Part shown: piece by piece, positions 24,303-35,494 of the stretch | Layout of the letters: each line of letters begins with the position of its first letter | Numbering within the stretch: the first letter of the stretch is position 1 | Assembly (NCBI RefSeq): GCF_001039355.2 | Contig: NW_019773903.1 | Coordinates: 572,123 to 636,122, forward strand | Source of the DNA: Lingula anatina | Lineage: Eukaryota > Brachiopoda > Lingulata > Lingulida > Lingulidae | DNA length: 64,000 nt | Direction: 5' to 3' | Notes under the pieces: model-generated | Told to the model about the DNA's origin: nothing | Databases searched by the model: none | The model's input: only the letters and a program-made list of their open reading frames with translations | Position numbers and translations under genes: made by a program

Positions 24303-24611
24303 AATGATGAAAAGATTCCAATGAAAGAAAGATGTTTATCAGTAATGAATAAAAATAAATCAGGTCAAAAATTATCTAATAGTTTGTTATTTAATTCTTG
24401 GTCTGGTGTCAGCTTTTCTCTTTTTGTAAGTTCTAATACAATCAAGCGATCCCAATGGATGGAAAATCTGATTCTCCAAGCCACGCAGGGGTTACCCAGA
24501 TGGAGAGACTTAGATCAATTTTCTGATTTTCTCGAAGTGTGTGGTCAATTTGGGGACCGAGAAGTGGTCAGTGTGTTGCCGGAAAACGATTCAATTGCTT
24601 TTACAAATTAA
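24303..24611 (+). CDS. Possible coding exon region, boundaries unresolved
   Basis: One frame is open for 102 codons from an acceptor (CCCCTCAGTTTTTAAGTAG|) to a TAA at 24609-24611. A textbook GTAAGT at 24426 would end an exon of 41 codons (phase 0 in, 0 out). Alternatively an acceptor GGTCTGGTGTCAG at 24411 would begin an exon covering the more GC-rich second half, which reads QWMENLILQATQGLPRW and LDQFSDFLEVCGQFGD and looks the more protein-like. I cannot choose between these. Confidence 0.3.
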   Translation, partial: NDEKIPMKERCLSVMNKNKSGQKLSNSLLFNSWSGVSFSLFVSSNTIKRSQWMENLILQATQGLPRWRDLDQFSDFLEVCGQFGDREVVSVLPENDSIAFTN

Positions 24612-25061
24612 ATTTCTTAGATTGTTTTCTTGTGAGAAAATCAAATTAGGAAGGATTTGTGCGATTCCAGGCTGCTTATGACCTGTGATTGTGAATCCTA
24701 GGTTGTCTTTCTTGTAAAAATTCATGGAAATTATAGTTAATTCAATATGATCTGTTTTTGTTTCTGTGAATTTTTTTACATTGTTGTACACTTGTCTATC
24801 CTGTAGCATTTCATGAGTGAAATTCCTTTGAATATGACTTAATATATGTTTATTTATTAATTTTTTTTTTTCGTTTTTGAAATTTTGAAATTGTCCAAAT
24901 AACATGCATGAAGAAGTCAATGAAAAAAATCTGAAAAAGGAAAAACTTTGATAAAAATTTTATGTAAGGGGGTAAGTGGAACATTAAGTTTAAAAATGCT
25001 GTACATGGGCAAGGTCCTTGGTGGTCCTACAGGGAATCTTTCATTTACGAGTAGGGTCTTA

Positions 25062-25495
25062 GGGCGTATTCCCATAGATTTTAGATCGATCTATCCCCGT
25101 GGGGAGTCTCACTAGATTACTGTCAGATAATCCGGCTTAAATGTCCGTCCCGCCTACTACAAGCTGTAAGGGGGTAATTAACTTTCATGCCCGCTCAGCT
25201 GACAGCTATTTAGCGTGAACCCCCAGGAAGTTAGGTCGATCTAGTTTGGATCGATTCAAACATCATACCAGCTGGATTCATCCAACTGCAGGGATTATCG
25301 CTAAAGAGCATTCATTTCAATCAGCTTAATTGTCTGATATGCCTCCTTGAGTAGCTAGTTAATTAGTTAATTACCCCCAGCAACTTGAGGTGGCATGTCA
25401 GACATTTAAACCGATTACAGTGATTGCACTTGGGGAGAATCTCTTGCAGAGTTAGATCCATCCAGCTAGTATGATGGGTTGATCTGAACGCTCCC
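25062..25495 (+). mobile_element. Compound family A element, two copies in one insertion
   Basis: A young copy (GGGCGTATTCCCATAGATT to about 25240) lacks its own right end and runs directly into an older, more divergent member (about 25240-25495, ending GATCTGAACGCTCCC). The whole unit is flanked by TTA at 25059-25061 and 25496-25498. Confidence 0.65.
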
Positions 25496-26035
25496 TTATT
25501 TCCAATGACTTTAGTCATTACATGTATGTGTTCCATGTAGCTCAAACATAAATTGATGTCTGGGATTAAGTTCTTGTGACCAGACGTTCTCAACGATCTC
25601 AGCGTCAAGAAACAGGACCTCTTATTGCTGTGAATACTAAAGATAAGACAATAGCCTCAATAATGTCGGGAAAAGAAATGTTGTCAATTTATGACAAGCC
25701 AAGCGCTAGTACTGATAAGGTTGTTACGTGTGCTTCATCAGCAAATTTTTGAAACAATATATAGCAATGCGTGGCTGATGTCAGAAATGCTGTTGTTGAT
25801 TATATAATTAGCTTAGACACTCTTGTTTTCTTCTTGAATACAAAATTAGCCTGTCCTGGTAAAAAGATAATTTTTCTTTGTTTTTTTCCATCCACTTGGA
25901 ATTATGAGTTGGACTGTCAGATGTGTTGTCCTTAATATGACTGGACATGTTTGTTTGCAATTGGTTCCTCCTTGTGAATACCAAATCGAGTTTTATGTCA
26001 AACTGTAGGTATAGATGCCAGTAAGAGCTCAATTC

Positions 26036-26204
26036 CAGGGGCGGATTTAGGCCGTCTTCTGGGTCTTCCGGAAGTCGGTCAGATTTTCAAGTTTACATTG
26101 ACGGTATCTATTTTTTTTTCTGTTGGAAGACAGTCAAAATTGGAGGATGAATCAACAAAGATCATTTGGAAGACTGTCAGTAAATAGCTCTGGACCGGCT
26201 CCTG
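26036..26204 (-). mobile_element. Family C MITE with 5 bp duplication
   Basis: 169 bp, from CAGGGGCGGATTTAGG to GGACCGGCTCCTG, flanked by AATTC at 26031-26035 and 26205-26209. The interior arms GTCTTCTGGGTCTTCCGGAAG and TTTGGAAGACTGTC are partly inverted. The end sequence and 5 bp duplication suggest a hAT-like element. Confidence 0.8.
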
Positions 26205-26245
26205 AATTCTAATGAAACTATCGAAAAATAGGATTGTTGCATTTC

Positions 26246-26417
26246 TGGGGTAGCGCTAACACTCGCCAGTTTAGGCAAAATGCTAAAACTTACTTAAATT
26301 GGCTAAAGAAAAAGGGCTTGATTTGACTTGTTTTAGTCAATTATAACCATTTTGATAACAAATAAACAAAAAAAGTGGTGATTTGGCTAAGCAAAAAAAA
26401 TTGCTAGCGCTACCCCA
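26246..26417. mobile_element. Family H MITE, better copy
   Basis: Ends TGGGGTAGCGCTAACACTC and TTGCTAGCGCTACCCCA are inverted. GCATTT lies at 26239-26244 and 26418-26423, a target duplication of 6 bp or slightly more. Shares its interior with 3545-3712. Confidence 0.75.
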
Positions 26418-26527
26418 GCATTTATATATATTGGGGTAGCCTACACACTTGCCTATATTTTAATTTATTTCATTCCTTTCGAAGCGTAAACATCCTATTA
26501 TTGTTCAAAGCACCAGCCATGGGCTAA

Positions 26528-26819
26528 GAGAGCATTCCCATAACCCTATCATACTAGCTGGATCGATCTAACTCCTCAGGATTATGGCTAAATTGCATCC
26601 AGTTTAAGCAGCTTAAATGTCTGGCTGCCTCCTCCCCTAAGTAACTTCATTTAAAGTACTTGGGTAAAGTCGGGAAAACCCTGTGGTCCAAGATGTTGTT
26701 CTTGTTGCTTTGGGGCATGTCAGACAATTAAACTTATCATATGGACTGCACCTTAGCAAGAATCCCCACTGAGATAGGTCAGTCCTTCTTGTATGGTCAA
26801 GTTATATGGGAATGCAGTC
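26528..26819 (+). mobile_element. Family A palindromic MITE with unique centre
   Basis: Runs from GAGAGCATTCCCATAAC to GTTATATGGGAATGCAGTC with TAA at 26525-26527 and 26820-26822. The centre (about 26640-26710) is unrelated to other copies and lengthens it to 292 bp. Confidence 0.75.
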
Positions 26820-27733
26820 TAAGTCTGTACCTCAATATTATTACTCTGTTGTATATCGCATACATTGAACATCCTGTGTTATAACCTGTACAGGAAAAGA
26901 AGAACTCGTATAGGACCTGGCAGTTAATAAGGCCCCTAGAGAGTCAGTTTGTGACACGCAAGACTACTTCTCATTGTAAACGAGCACCTTGAGTTCGCTA
27001 CAGTCAGGGTAGTGCCGATTTATCCCTCGTAGCAGGCATATTTAAAAGCCAACATTACTAAGTCTCTATTGTTAAAAGTCTTAAACTCATGTATGCGGAA
27101 AGTATGGAGGGGGAGGATAGGTAATTATGAAAATGCTAAAAACAATATTTGTTGTAGTGATAATAGAACATTTTTAGGAAAGTACCTAGAATATAGGGTA
27201 AAATATGAGCATGTAAAATGAGAAATATTTGCAGTATTGTGACAGCCTATTCACTTTCTGCAGCTGCATATGATTTTTTTTTAAATTGATTAGGATTTTC
27301 CTTATGTACTGTTTTGGATAAATTGTTGTTATAATCATTTTTATGGATATATTTTTTAATTTAATATTTTATATTGTATTTTATTATAATTTATATATTT
27401 TGCCTCATTGCTTATTTCATTTATATATTACTGTATAAGATACTTCAGATCATCATTTTTGATCAAAGCAGAGTGGAAACAAGTGAAAAATTGATTTTTT
27501 TATAGCTGACAGCTCCCTCTAGAATTAAACACCGTCTCCTGATACTGCACAGGTATGATACACCAGTTACCATAAAAGTTCTCATTTTTTTTTATTAATA
27601 AAAGCCTGGACACATGATACGTTGCATGATAAAAGCATGGTACATGTACTTACTGGGGGTAGGGACATGTTTTTATTGAATTTTCTCTTCATCTCAGTTC
27701 TTATTTCGCTGGTTATATTGTTTTGATGTACAG

Positions 27734-27771
27734 GAAAACAAAAGCACATGTTATTTGTGTGTTGAAATCAG
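27734..27771 (+). CDS. Candidate small coding exon
   Basis: A strong acceptor (TTATATTGTTTTGATGTACAG|) and strong donor (AAATCAG|GTAGGT) bound 38 nt. In phase 0 it reads ENKSTCYLCVEI plus AG, giving phase 2 out, which joins the 29173 candidate as Arg. A second frame is also open. Small size limits confidence. Confidence 0.3.
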
Positions 27772-28939
27772 GTAGGTTTGCTGTTGGTGATCAGCATTGT
27801 TTTGTTTCATTACGGTACCTAGCATGAAGACATGAGTGCAGTTAAGGTTGGCGTTAATCAAAATTGTATTTTGTTATGTAATATGAGTACATTAATTTGT
27901 AATATTTTAAGATGTTTCAGTAAATGTTGAAGGCTGAAGCAAAAATTCTTTATAATATATATATATTATTTTGTACCAAATTTATTGCGATTTGATACAG
28001 TTTAGTAATATCCAAGTTCTTCATTACTAAAATCAATACCTTGATTTATACTGTGCAAGGGAGAACTCCTCCTAAATCTTCTAAGTTAGATCGAGCTCAT
28101 CATCGTAGAGTCCAGGGAGACATAAACAAATGCTCCATAATAAAACAATTATTTCTCATCATAAAAATAGAAGGTTGATGTGAAATGAGATTTATGTCTT
28201 GAGATTTAGTTTCTGATCACGAGTGCTTGTCGTTTATTTTCTTGGTTTATAACAGCTCAATAGGCTTGGCGGTCTATGGCCTCTTTTTCTGACTGATGTC
28301 AGTCGAATTTCTCATTTAGTATGGGTCTGTAGACTATAGATCGGAGGAGTTATTGCAGTGTGCAGTAGAAAAAAATCAACAGTAGACAATTTTCACCTTT
28401 AAAAATGAAAGTCTCACTTAGTTTCCATTAGTGTTAGGTTTATTTTTGCATCATCAAAACCCTCATCCTACTGGTACTTTATTATTCACATTCAAAAACT
28501 GTGCTTAAAATATATATTGATTAATGCCCAGAATGCTAGTATCTCTTTCAGAAATCTAACTGTTACATTTTAGATGTGTAATTTTAACAGTCAACTTTTA
28601 ATTGGAAGTCTACATTATTCTGTATATTTATGTAAAATTTGCCCGAATAGTCAGGCTATTAATGGAACAGAAGCTGACCATCTCTCAAAGTGAGTATAGA
28701 TATTGGTTCAGGCTGTGCCGTATTAATTGCTAAACTATATTGCTGAATGTAAAAAGGGCGCGAAAAAGGACATAACTTTCCAAACTGTTACCTACGTGCA
28801 TTCAAGGTTTTTCTTTTAGTACCATGCATTCGTGTGCATGATTCTTGAAAATTTCAGTGCATGCAATATCTCTTTATGTGACGGGCAACAACATCCCTCC
28901 CTCTCCCCTCCTGGGGCTCCTTTATAATATACCCCCAAG

Positions 28940-29135
28940 TGCTTTTACATGTATCCCTCCCTGTTTTATGTGAATAGCTATAAAGACTAACATTATAAGA
29001 ACATACAGATTAAGTATTTTTTTTGTTTTTTTTCTGGTCCCAAAGTGCATTTACATGTACGCCTTCCTCTTTTATGCAAATAGCCATGCAGACTAACATT
29101 ATAAGAACATATTTACAGATTAATATATAGCTAAA
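28940..29135 (+). repeat. ~115 bp tandem duplication
   Basis: GACTAACATTATAAGAACAT with flanking TTTTATG(T/C)(G/A)AATAGC is present twice. Confidence 0.75.
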
Positions 29136-29172
29136 TTATTAAGAAAGTCTTTTTTTTTCTTGTTTCTTGTAG

Positions 29173-29303
29173 AAAGTGGATGCGCAGTGCAGTGGGAAGA
29201 TCTATTAGATTGATTAGCAGCAGGTGGGATGTGAAACAGTTGCCTTCTGGGAAGATACCTGCCTCGGGACAGCTTCTGCGGTGTATAGGTTATCCTTGCC
29301 GAG
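29173..29303 (+). CDS. Candidate coding exon of unidentified gene
   Basis: A long pyrimidine tract and TTTCTTGTAG| acceptor lead into 131 nt open for 43 codons in one frame only (phase 2 in, 1 out), ending CCGAG|GTGAGG. The peptide runs from KWMRSAVGRSIRLISSRW to GQLLRCIGYPCR. The in-frame ATG at codon 3 could make this a start exon, and a 5' UTR exon cannot be excluded. Phase fits 27771 upstream and 30062 downstream. Confidence 0.45.
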
Positions 29304-30061
29304 GTGAGGGAGCGTTTCTTTGAAAGTGAATACGCTTGCTGAGTGAAATGTTGAAAATGTTTCTCATTTGTGGTTGCAGTAAGGCAGGTTAACCTTCATA
29401 AAGTAAGCAGCCCATGGTGGTTTCTTTGAAAATTTTGCATCAGGTGCGTGGAGTGAAAGATAAGTGTACAGTAACATTTTGCATTGAAAGTACATATACG
29501 TAGTGCCTTCGTAATAGAAGATTTTGAGAGCTACTGAAGTGGTTTCTACACTTTATCTACATTTCTGAGGTAAGTGAATTTTTTTTTTTTTTTTTTTTGA
29601 AAATTTTGTGTTGGAAATAAAGAATTTGAGTTGATTTTTATGGTATAAGTTAAACTTCAACACAAATTCTTTGAAAGCTAGAATATGTTGATATAATGTT
29701 GAAAAATAAAACCAGAGAACTCTTCTGACTAACCCTGAAGAAGATCCAGATTCAGTTACTTTAGAATTTTGCAAATATAGTTGCCTATGATGAGTCAAGC
29801 ATTACTGCATGAAGGAGATCCATGTGCTTTGTGGATGTAAAATTTTGTTTAAAAATTTTTATGTTAATTCGCAATCTTTGCAAGCATAATGGTAGAAATG
29901 GCAAACATGCTGTATAGCTCACTGCATGTTGCCACACATCGCAATAGAAACAAGGATGCTTATAAATATCCCATATATACCTGCAGCTGCTGAGTTTTTG
30001 TCCATCCCAGACATCAGCATTTCTGCAGAATCACAGAGAATTCCCTGATTTTTTCATTCAG

Positions 30062-30094
30062 TTCTTCAGGCGGCCCCAGACACCTTGCTGATAG
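30062..30094 (+). CDS. Candidate small coding exon
   Basis: The acceptor CCTGATTTTTTCATTCAG| and donor TGATAG|GTGTGT bound 33 nt, phase 1 in and 1 out, reading LQAAPDTLLI. Joined to the next candidate it reads TLLIGDSAIRKT across the junction. Confidence 0.3.
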
Positions 30095-30779
30095 GTGTGT
30101 TCAAAGATTTTCCTTTTTCAAAAACCCAATATCTTAATGTGTCACCTTGACAAAGGAGAACTCAAACAAATTAATATTCTGTGGATCTGTATTAGTTGTC
30201 TTGTCAAAATTCAATGAAAAATCCCCTCATATTGTGCAAACAGTCTAATTAGCACTTCATAACTTCAAAATATTTTCACTTTTGAATGTTTTGCCAACTC
30301 TAAATATTTACATATCTTCTGTATATTTTTTCTACCTACGATTTAGGACAGACCCCAATTGTTTACATGTGTTCTATTGTTAATAATATATTAGACAATA
30401 GATCTACTAGTACACATTTTGGATGCTGTCAAGTTGGCAACTCTGCATACACCTCTTCCTCTGAAATGCACCTGAAATGTTTGCGTCATTCCTTACCATG
30501 AAGAAGTCATATTAACACTATTTTATGGGTCTGTCTTGGCCCCCAAATGTGTTTGTCAGGTGCTGTGTGTAGAGGGTTAGCCACGGCTCCTTTGAAAATG
30601 TGTTACGGAATATTATGGGGGTAATAAAAACTCCTGTTACCTTGACCTGAAGGTAGTAACTGTTTGCTTTAAATGCTTTTTCTGATGTGTTTGTATGGTG
30701 CCTTTGGTTTCTTTGGATTTATTTAAGCCAGAGGGGAAAAAGAAAAATGCTTTCAGACTTTGAAATTGAGGATATGCTT

Positions 30780-31113
30780 TAGATATTTAGTTCTTGTTAG
30801 AAGTTACGAGATTAATTAATCTTTCTGTGAATTTTAATACCCACGGTGAGTAAAATGGTGGTGGTGTGTCGAGCACATCGTCAGTTGACATGTCATTTCT
30901 TTGAATGCCAATTCCTTGGTGATTGAAATATTACCTAAATTGTGTGTGTACTTTAAATATTTAGTTCATGTTAGAAGTTATAGATTTCTTAATCATTCTT
31001 TGAATTTTAATACCCCTGACGAGTAAAATGTTGGAGGTATACGTCAAACACATCATCAGTTGACATGTCATTTCTTTGAATGCCAGTTCCTTGGTGATTG
31101 AAACATTACCTAA
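30780..31113 (+). repeat. ~175 bp tandem duplication
   Basis: Two copies (about 30780-30938 and 30955-31113) share TTGACATGTCATTTCTTTGA and TTCCTTGGTGATTGAAA at similar spacing. They have diverged moderately. Confidence 0.8.
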
Positions 31114-31401
31114 AAATGAATATTTTTAGAGTCTGTGGCTGAAATTGGAATCTGTGTAACAGCAGTTCACTGGAAAGCAATGTGATTATCGTCTAGTAGG
31201 TGCACTTTAGAAAGGTTAATTTTCAATTATTTTAAAAGAATATTATGCCTCCGTAATGGGAAGGTTGACATATTGGATGAACTCAGATAAAGCATTGTGC
31301 CCCAGTTTAAGTATATGGGTTTACCCCCATTGAGGTTCTTCACCAGGGCTCTGATGGATGTTTCATTTTTTTGCAGAATGACTAGGAAATGTCTTTATTA
31401 G

Positions 31402-31516
31402 GCGATTCAGCAATTAGGAAAACCACAATTTCTGTGAAAATGGTCCACTGTGTATACAGAGATCGTCTAAATGATAATTTCATCGAAAAGTGTTTTTGGG
31501 CATTTATCTCATGGTG
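31402..31516 (+). CDS. Strong candidate coding exon
   Basis: 115 nt, phase 1 in and 2 out, with a strong donor (CATGGTG|GTGAGT). The acceptor TCTTTATTAG| is fair; a stronger TTTTTTTGCAG| lies 28 nt upstream but puts a stop in frame. Only this frame is open, for 37 codons, with mixed composition: SAIRKTTISVKMVHCVYRD then LNDNFIEKCFWAFISW. Phase agrees with 30094. The exon ends TG|, so it cannot join an exon starting with A or with G-A context giving TGA; this blocks the 34108 and 32594 intervals as its partner. Function unknown. Confidence 0.55.
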
Positions 31517-32034
31517 GTGAGTTTTTCTTCGAAAATGCGCGGTTTAAAAGCCGAGGAGGATTTGCTTGAAATAACTGCAAGAGTATTTATAAGGAGATAC
31601 TTTGTAAACCCAGTGGTCTGGTTGATGTGTATTATCTTTTCAGCCTGTCTAGCGCCCTCATAGGCTTTATATTTTAGATCTCTGGTGAACCACAAAGTTT
31701 CTGGGAGTTTACACAGTTGTAAATAAAAGGTCACCAGGTGCACAAGCAGTGCATTCAGACGGGGCAAACCAGGACTGATTTAGGCCAAAATAACGCTACC
31801 TGACAGCAGGATTAAGTTGATTCATGTTGAATTTTGAAATAAGGACTATAAACTCATATTCTTACTTTAAGACTAGCTGTCTAGGCCCCATATGCTCCAG
31901 TTATGAATATTGATATCTGAAATAGAAAATGGCCATCCAAATTGAAACAGTAAGTCAGAAAGACAGCTTAACAGTTGCCTGCATGGATAATGCTTTGTTA
32001 TAGACAGCTAACTTGCTTACAGCCAATAGTCTTA

Positions 32035-32259
32035 GGGTGCATTCCCAGAGATTTAGATCGCTCCAGAGATTTAGATTTAGATCGACCTAACTCCCTGGGG
32101 GTTCACGCTATATTGCAGTCAGCCTAGCGTGCACCATAGTTAATTACCCCCTTACAGCTTTTAGTAGGTGGGACAGAGGCTTAAGCTGGCTAAGCTGACG
32201 GTAATCTAGTGAGACTCCCCACAGGGATAGATCGATCCAAAATCTATGGGAATGGGGTC
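32035..32259 (-). mobile_element. Family A palindromic MITE
   Basis: From GGGTGCATTCCCAGAG to CTATGGGAATGGGGTC, flanked by TTA at 32032-32034 and TAA at 32260-32262. It lies in reverse orientation to most copies, shown by ACTCCCTGGGGGTTCACGC near the left end. Confidence 0.75.
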
Positions 32260-32477
32260 TAAGAGATAATTCCCAAGGATAAGGTTAATTGGCTTTCTGC
32301 TTATTTATGCCTGTTAACGCCACTGAATCCCATGGAGTTTTGCTTTGGGTAGGAAGCTTTAGCCAAGCTCCCACTAGGCACAGACAGACCAATATAAAGT
32401 AAATTCTATTATCTGATGATGTCATTGAGAACTTAACCAGTCCCGGTTTGTGTGGTACATGTACATGGTACCTGAAG

Positions 32478-32692
32478 AGGGTAGGGAATACCCCCCTTAA
32501 TCACCAATCACGAAGAATTAAAACAGCTCAATAACCAATAACGAGGATATATTCAGGTCAATCAACAATCACCAAGAATTCCTGAATTACGTTTCACGCA
32601 GAATATTGGGCTCAAATAATGCATCACGCTTGAAAAATAAGGCCAATCACAAGGAACTGAAAATTAAGGTATTCCCTACCCTCATATTTTGC
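32478..32692. mobile_element. Unclassified inverted-repeat element (AGGGTAGGGAATAC ends)
   Basis: The left end AGGGTAGGGAATACCCCCC is mirrored by the right GGTATTCCCTACCCT. The interior repeats AATCACCAAT/AACAATCACCAAGAATT words. A 22-codon splice-bounded interval inside it (32594-32670) is therefore rejected as an exon. Confidence 0.6.
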
Positions 32693-32845
32693 AAGAATGT
32701 GTCCACTTATTATAAGAAACAGGCACATGGGGTCTTGAATATCGATAATGATAATTTCATTGATTGTATTATAATTCATTCATTTGTTGGTGTCGAGTGT
32801 TGGTGCTAATTACAGGCTTCTGTGTCATTGCTCTTGGTATGAACT

Positions 32846-33015
32846 AAGCCCCTAGCTGGGGAGAGGGGGGGGGTTCAAACAAACCACTGTTTTTTTGCCA
32901 TGTAAAGGTCTGCACTGGTGAAACTTTGATCTAAATATAAGAAGGTTTCATAGTAAAAGGTCCACTTTTTCAGGAAAAGACCTCCCCCTTTAAGAACTTG
33001 TTGACTACAGGCCTG
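32846..33015 (-). mobile_element. Family B MITE, diverged copy
   Basis: Starts AAGCCCCTAGCTGG and ends GACTACAGGCCTG with AGTAAAAGGTCCACTTTTTC inside. Confidence 0.6.
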
Positions 33016-33339
33016 GTAATAATTAAACTATATGCAACGATCCTCCCATTCTTGATCAAGTTGCCTTCTGATGGTTTCTGTGTGCAACTTAATAAGTTGT
33101 CCAGAAACTATTAGGCATTGGAAATGGAATATAATAGGCCACATAATCTGTCTGAAACGCTTAGCATCTTTAACCAAATTCCCATGTGCATACGAGTGAA
33201 TCTTCGACCAAATTTACTTCATTAGCCAATTTTGTAAGACATCCCAATACCAGTTCAAGATGCTGAAAACAGCAGAAGCAATGCGCACAATAGAAGAAAA
33301 GTTTCCCAAGACTTTTGAAACACAGGGCATTACCAGAAA

Positions 33340-33528
33340 TGACAGAGACATAAGAGGTTTTTTTCCAAATTACCGTTGTTGATCCATCCTTAATTTTTTT
33401 TGGCCATCTTCTGACAGAAAATATTGGATGCCCATCAATGTAAACTTGAAAAATTCTGACCGTCTTTTGGAAGACCCAGAAGATGGCTTCGGTCCATTCC
33501 TGGAGATGCCGATAACACAAGCCAGAAA
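33340..33528 (+). mobile_element. Family C MITE, degraded
   Basis: Keeps GTTGTTGATCCATCC, CATCTTCTGACAGAAAA and TCTGACCGTCTTTTGGAAGA, but the ends are eroded. A 164 aa minus-strand ORF crosses this and the next element and is an artefact. Confidence 0.6.
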
Positions 33529-33534
33529 TTCCTG

Positions 33535-33715
33535 TAGCAAAATGAAAAGTTTGCTGCAACGAGTTTGCAGGAGTTAGCAAGAAAATTTTTAATGCTGCGA
33601 ATTTGCAGCCATATTGCAGCAAATTTGATGCAAATTTGCAAGAAGGAATTGCAGTTTGCAACATTAATTATTTGCTGCATATTTGCAGCAACCCTTATAC
33701 ATGTATTTTGCTAAG
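33535..33715. mobile_element. Family D element (GCAAATTTGC words)
   Basis: Starts AGCAAAATGAAAAGTTTGC and ends TATTTTGCTAAGG. The interior is a string of GCAGCAAATTTGC variants. Four relatives lie at 37253, 44044, 44288 and 54580. Confidence 0.6.
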
Positions 33716-34675
33716 GAGTTGGCATGTTTATAGTAGAAAGGAGAGTTTCATGTGACCTCTCAAAATCAGGGTGTTACTGGACATAACATGCAAAGGCAAG
33801 GGTAATCTTATGCCACAGTATCAGCAAAGAAATTAAAAAAAAAAGAAGCACTTTATATTAAAAACACAAGGGCAATTAATTGCTATCTTACAGGCCCTCT
33901 CAATTATTGCTTTCTATTGCTTATTGCTTTTTCTCTAGTTAATCAGATTATAGGTTGTTGTTATTAATTAGTGTTCAGGTTTTATTAGAGTAATCCATTT
34001 TGGCAGTAGACCTTTAGCTGTAATGCAGACAGACTGATAAAGTTTCGAGGCTTATTTCACCTGAAAATTATACCACACGGAAATGGAATAAGATGTTTGC
34101 TTTTTAGAATGCCAGCTCAATTAATGGTTCGATTATCGAATATTGCAACACGGCTGCTTCCTGCTCTTGTGCTTTATATATAAATGTTTAAAGCATGGTT
34201 ACATGTTCAAGCTAAATGCCATTTACTTATATTTTATCACCAACTTAATGGCCGCTTTACGCTCTAAGTGGCTAATGCTGCAGTGTTGATGGTTTCCCAA
34301 TTTGTATCTTAATGGAAGTCGAGGTGGCAGATACACGCTGCCTCAAACAATTACATAACAACTCACTTACATTTGTTGCAGCGCGGGCAGGAAAAGAAGA
34401 TAAGAATTCTCCCTTTGGCAAATAGGTTTCGCTTAAATTTCACTGTGCCAGTTTAAAACTGTATGTTGATGCCAGTTTTATGCCTCCTATTTTACGTTGG
34501 CATCTATGCTCTTTTTAATGCTAAAATGTTTTAGGTATTTCCTTTACTACATGAGAAATGATGTTATTAAATATATATAGCTCTTATTTCTTGAGATTGA
34601 TGAAAAATCTTAATATTTTACTTTAAAGAAGATATGTTGTCAAGTGAGTTTTCAAGTTTTGGTCTGTTTCTGATT

Positions 34676-34740
34676 CAAGTGGGTCAGCCATATTTGATCC
34701 ATGGAGTAGTTAGTCTGCTGTTGATTTGTGGCCTAAGGTG
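34676..34740 (-). mobile_element. Family G MITE, single arm
   Basis: GTGGGTCAGCCATATTTGATC and GTTAGTCTGCTGTT match the right arm of the 35092 element. The left half is absent. Confidence 0.5.
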
Positions 34741-34858
34741 CACTGTATAGTAATTTTAAGGAGCACATTGAGTTGACTGTCAATTGCCAGAGTGATATGT
34801 GGATTACAAATGAACGACCAGAATTGAAGATAGTACCCTCTTTGATAACATCTTTCAG

Positions 34859-34915
34859 GCATTGATTGAATTTGGCATGAATTGTAATAAGAACCTGCTG
34901 TCGGCCCTGTTACAA
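34859..34915 (+). CDS. Candidate coding exon
   Basis: An excellent acceptor (CCCTCTTTGATAACATCTTTCAG|) opens 19 codons in the only stop-free frame (phase 0 in, 0 out), ending TTACAA|GTATAC. The peptide ALIEFGMNCNKNLLSALLQ is amphipathic and helical-looking. It does not join 31516 (phase 2), so a phase 2-to-0 exon is missing between them or the chain is wrong here. Confidence 0.4.
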
Positions 34916-35091
34916 GTATACAAAATTTACTACAGTCGATAAGAATTCAGTTTTATGTTGGAGTTGAGGTAGAGTTGAATTGATTGAAAAGAGTACTAAT
35001 CTATTTTTTTTTCTTTTTTTTTTTTTTTTTTTTTTTGAAAGTCATTTGATGTACAGTATTGAATGTATCTTGACATTCGGAGGATGCTTTA

Positions 35092-35276
35092 GAGCACATT
35101 CAGAACAGTGGACTAACAGATCCATAGATCAAATATGTCAACCCACTAAAAAGCTTGCCTCTGAATTCAGGACTAGACACTGAATAGATTTCTCGCAGGG
35201 ATTGTGCAGCAAGCATTCTAGTGGGTCTGCCATATTTGATCCGTGGATCTGTTATTCCCCTGTTCTGAATGAGGCC
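35092..35276 (+). mobile_element. Family G MITE, TTA target duplication
   Basis: From GAGCACATTCAGAACAGTGG to CCCTGTTCTGAATGAGGCC, flanked by TTA at 35089-35091 and 35277-35279. Both arms contain ATCAAATATG / CATATTTGATC. The same family is at 55673-55848. Confidence 0.75.
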
Positions 35277-35279
35277 TTA

Positions 35280-35494
35280 GGCTGTATTCCCAGAGCTTTT
35301 AGATCGATCTATCCCCGCGGGGAGTCTCACTAGATTACTGTCAGATAATCCGGCTTAAATGTCCGTCCCGCCTACTACAAGCTGTAGGAGGGTAATTAAA
35401 TTTCGTGTCCGCTCGGCTGACAGCTATTTAGCGTGAACCCCCAGGGAGTTAGGTCGATCTAAAGTAGATCGATCTAATCTCTGGAAATGGGGTC
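35280..35494 (+). mobile_element. Family A palindromic MITE, young copy
   Basis: 215 bp from GGCTGTATTCCCAGAGC to GGAAATGGGGTC. TTA flanks it at 35277-35279 and 35495-35497; the left TTA is also the right target duplication of the family G element. It is almost identical to 3855-4069. Confidence 0.85.

Noticed and set aside
31504-31767. 87-codon minus ORF containing WFTRDLK, slightly LINE-like
   Set aside because: Only one short motif, no second RT or endonuclease block, and it overlaps a stronger + strand exon edge.
32594-32670. Splice-bounded 77-nt interval, phase 2 to 0, that would fill the gap between 31516 and 34859
   Set aside because: It lies inside an inverted-repeat element, its donor is the element's terminal repeat, and joining it to 31516 creates TGA.
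33170-33664. 164-codon minus-strand ORF, the longest in the window
   Set aside because: It runs through a degraded family C element and a family D element; a similar peptide appears at 42445-42804 only because family C is there too.
34108-34190. Open interval after a good acceptor (GTTTGCTTTTTAG|), including MPAQLMVRLSNIATRLL
   Set aside because: No usable donor before stops in either open frame, and joining 31516 to it in phase 2 gives TGA.
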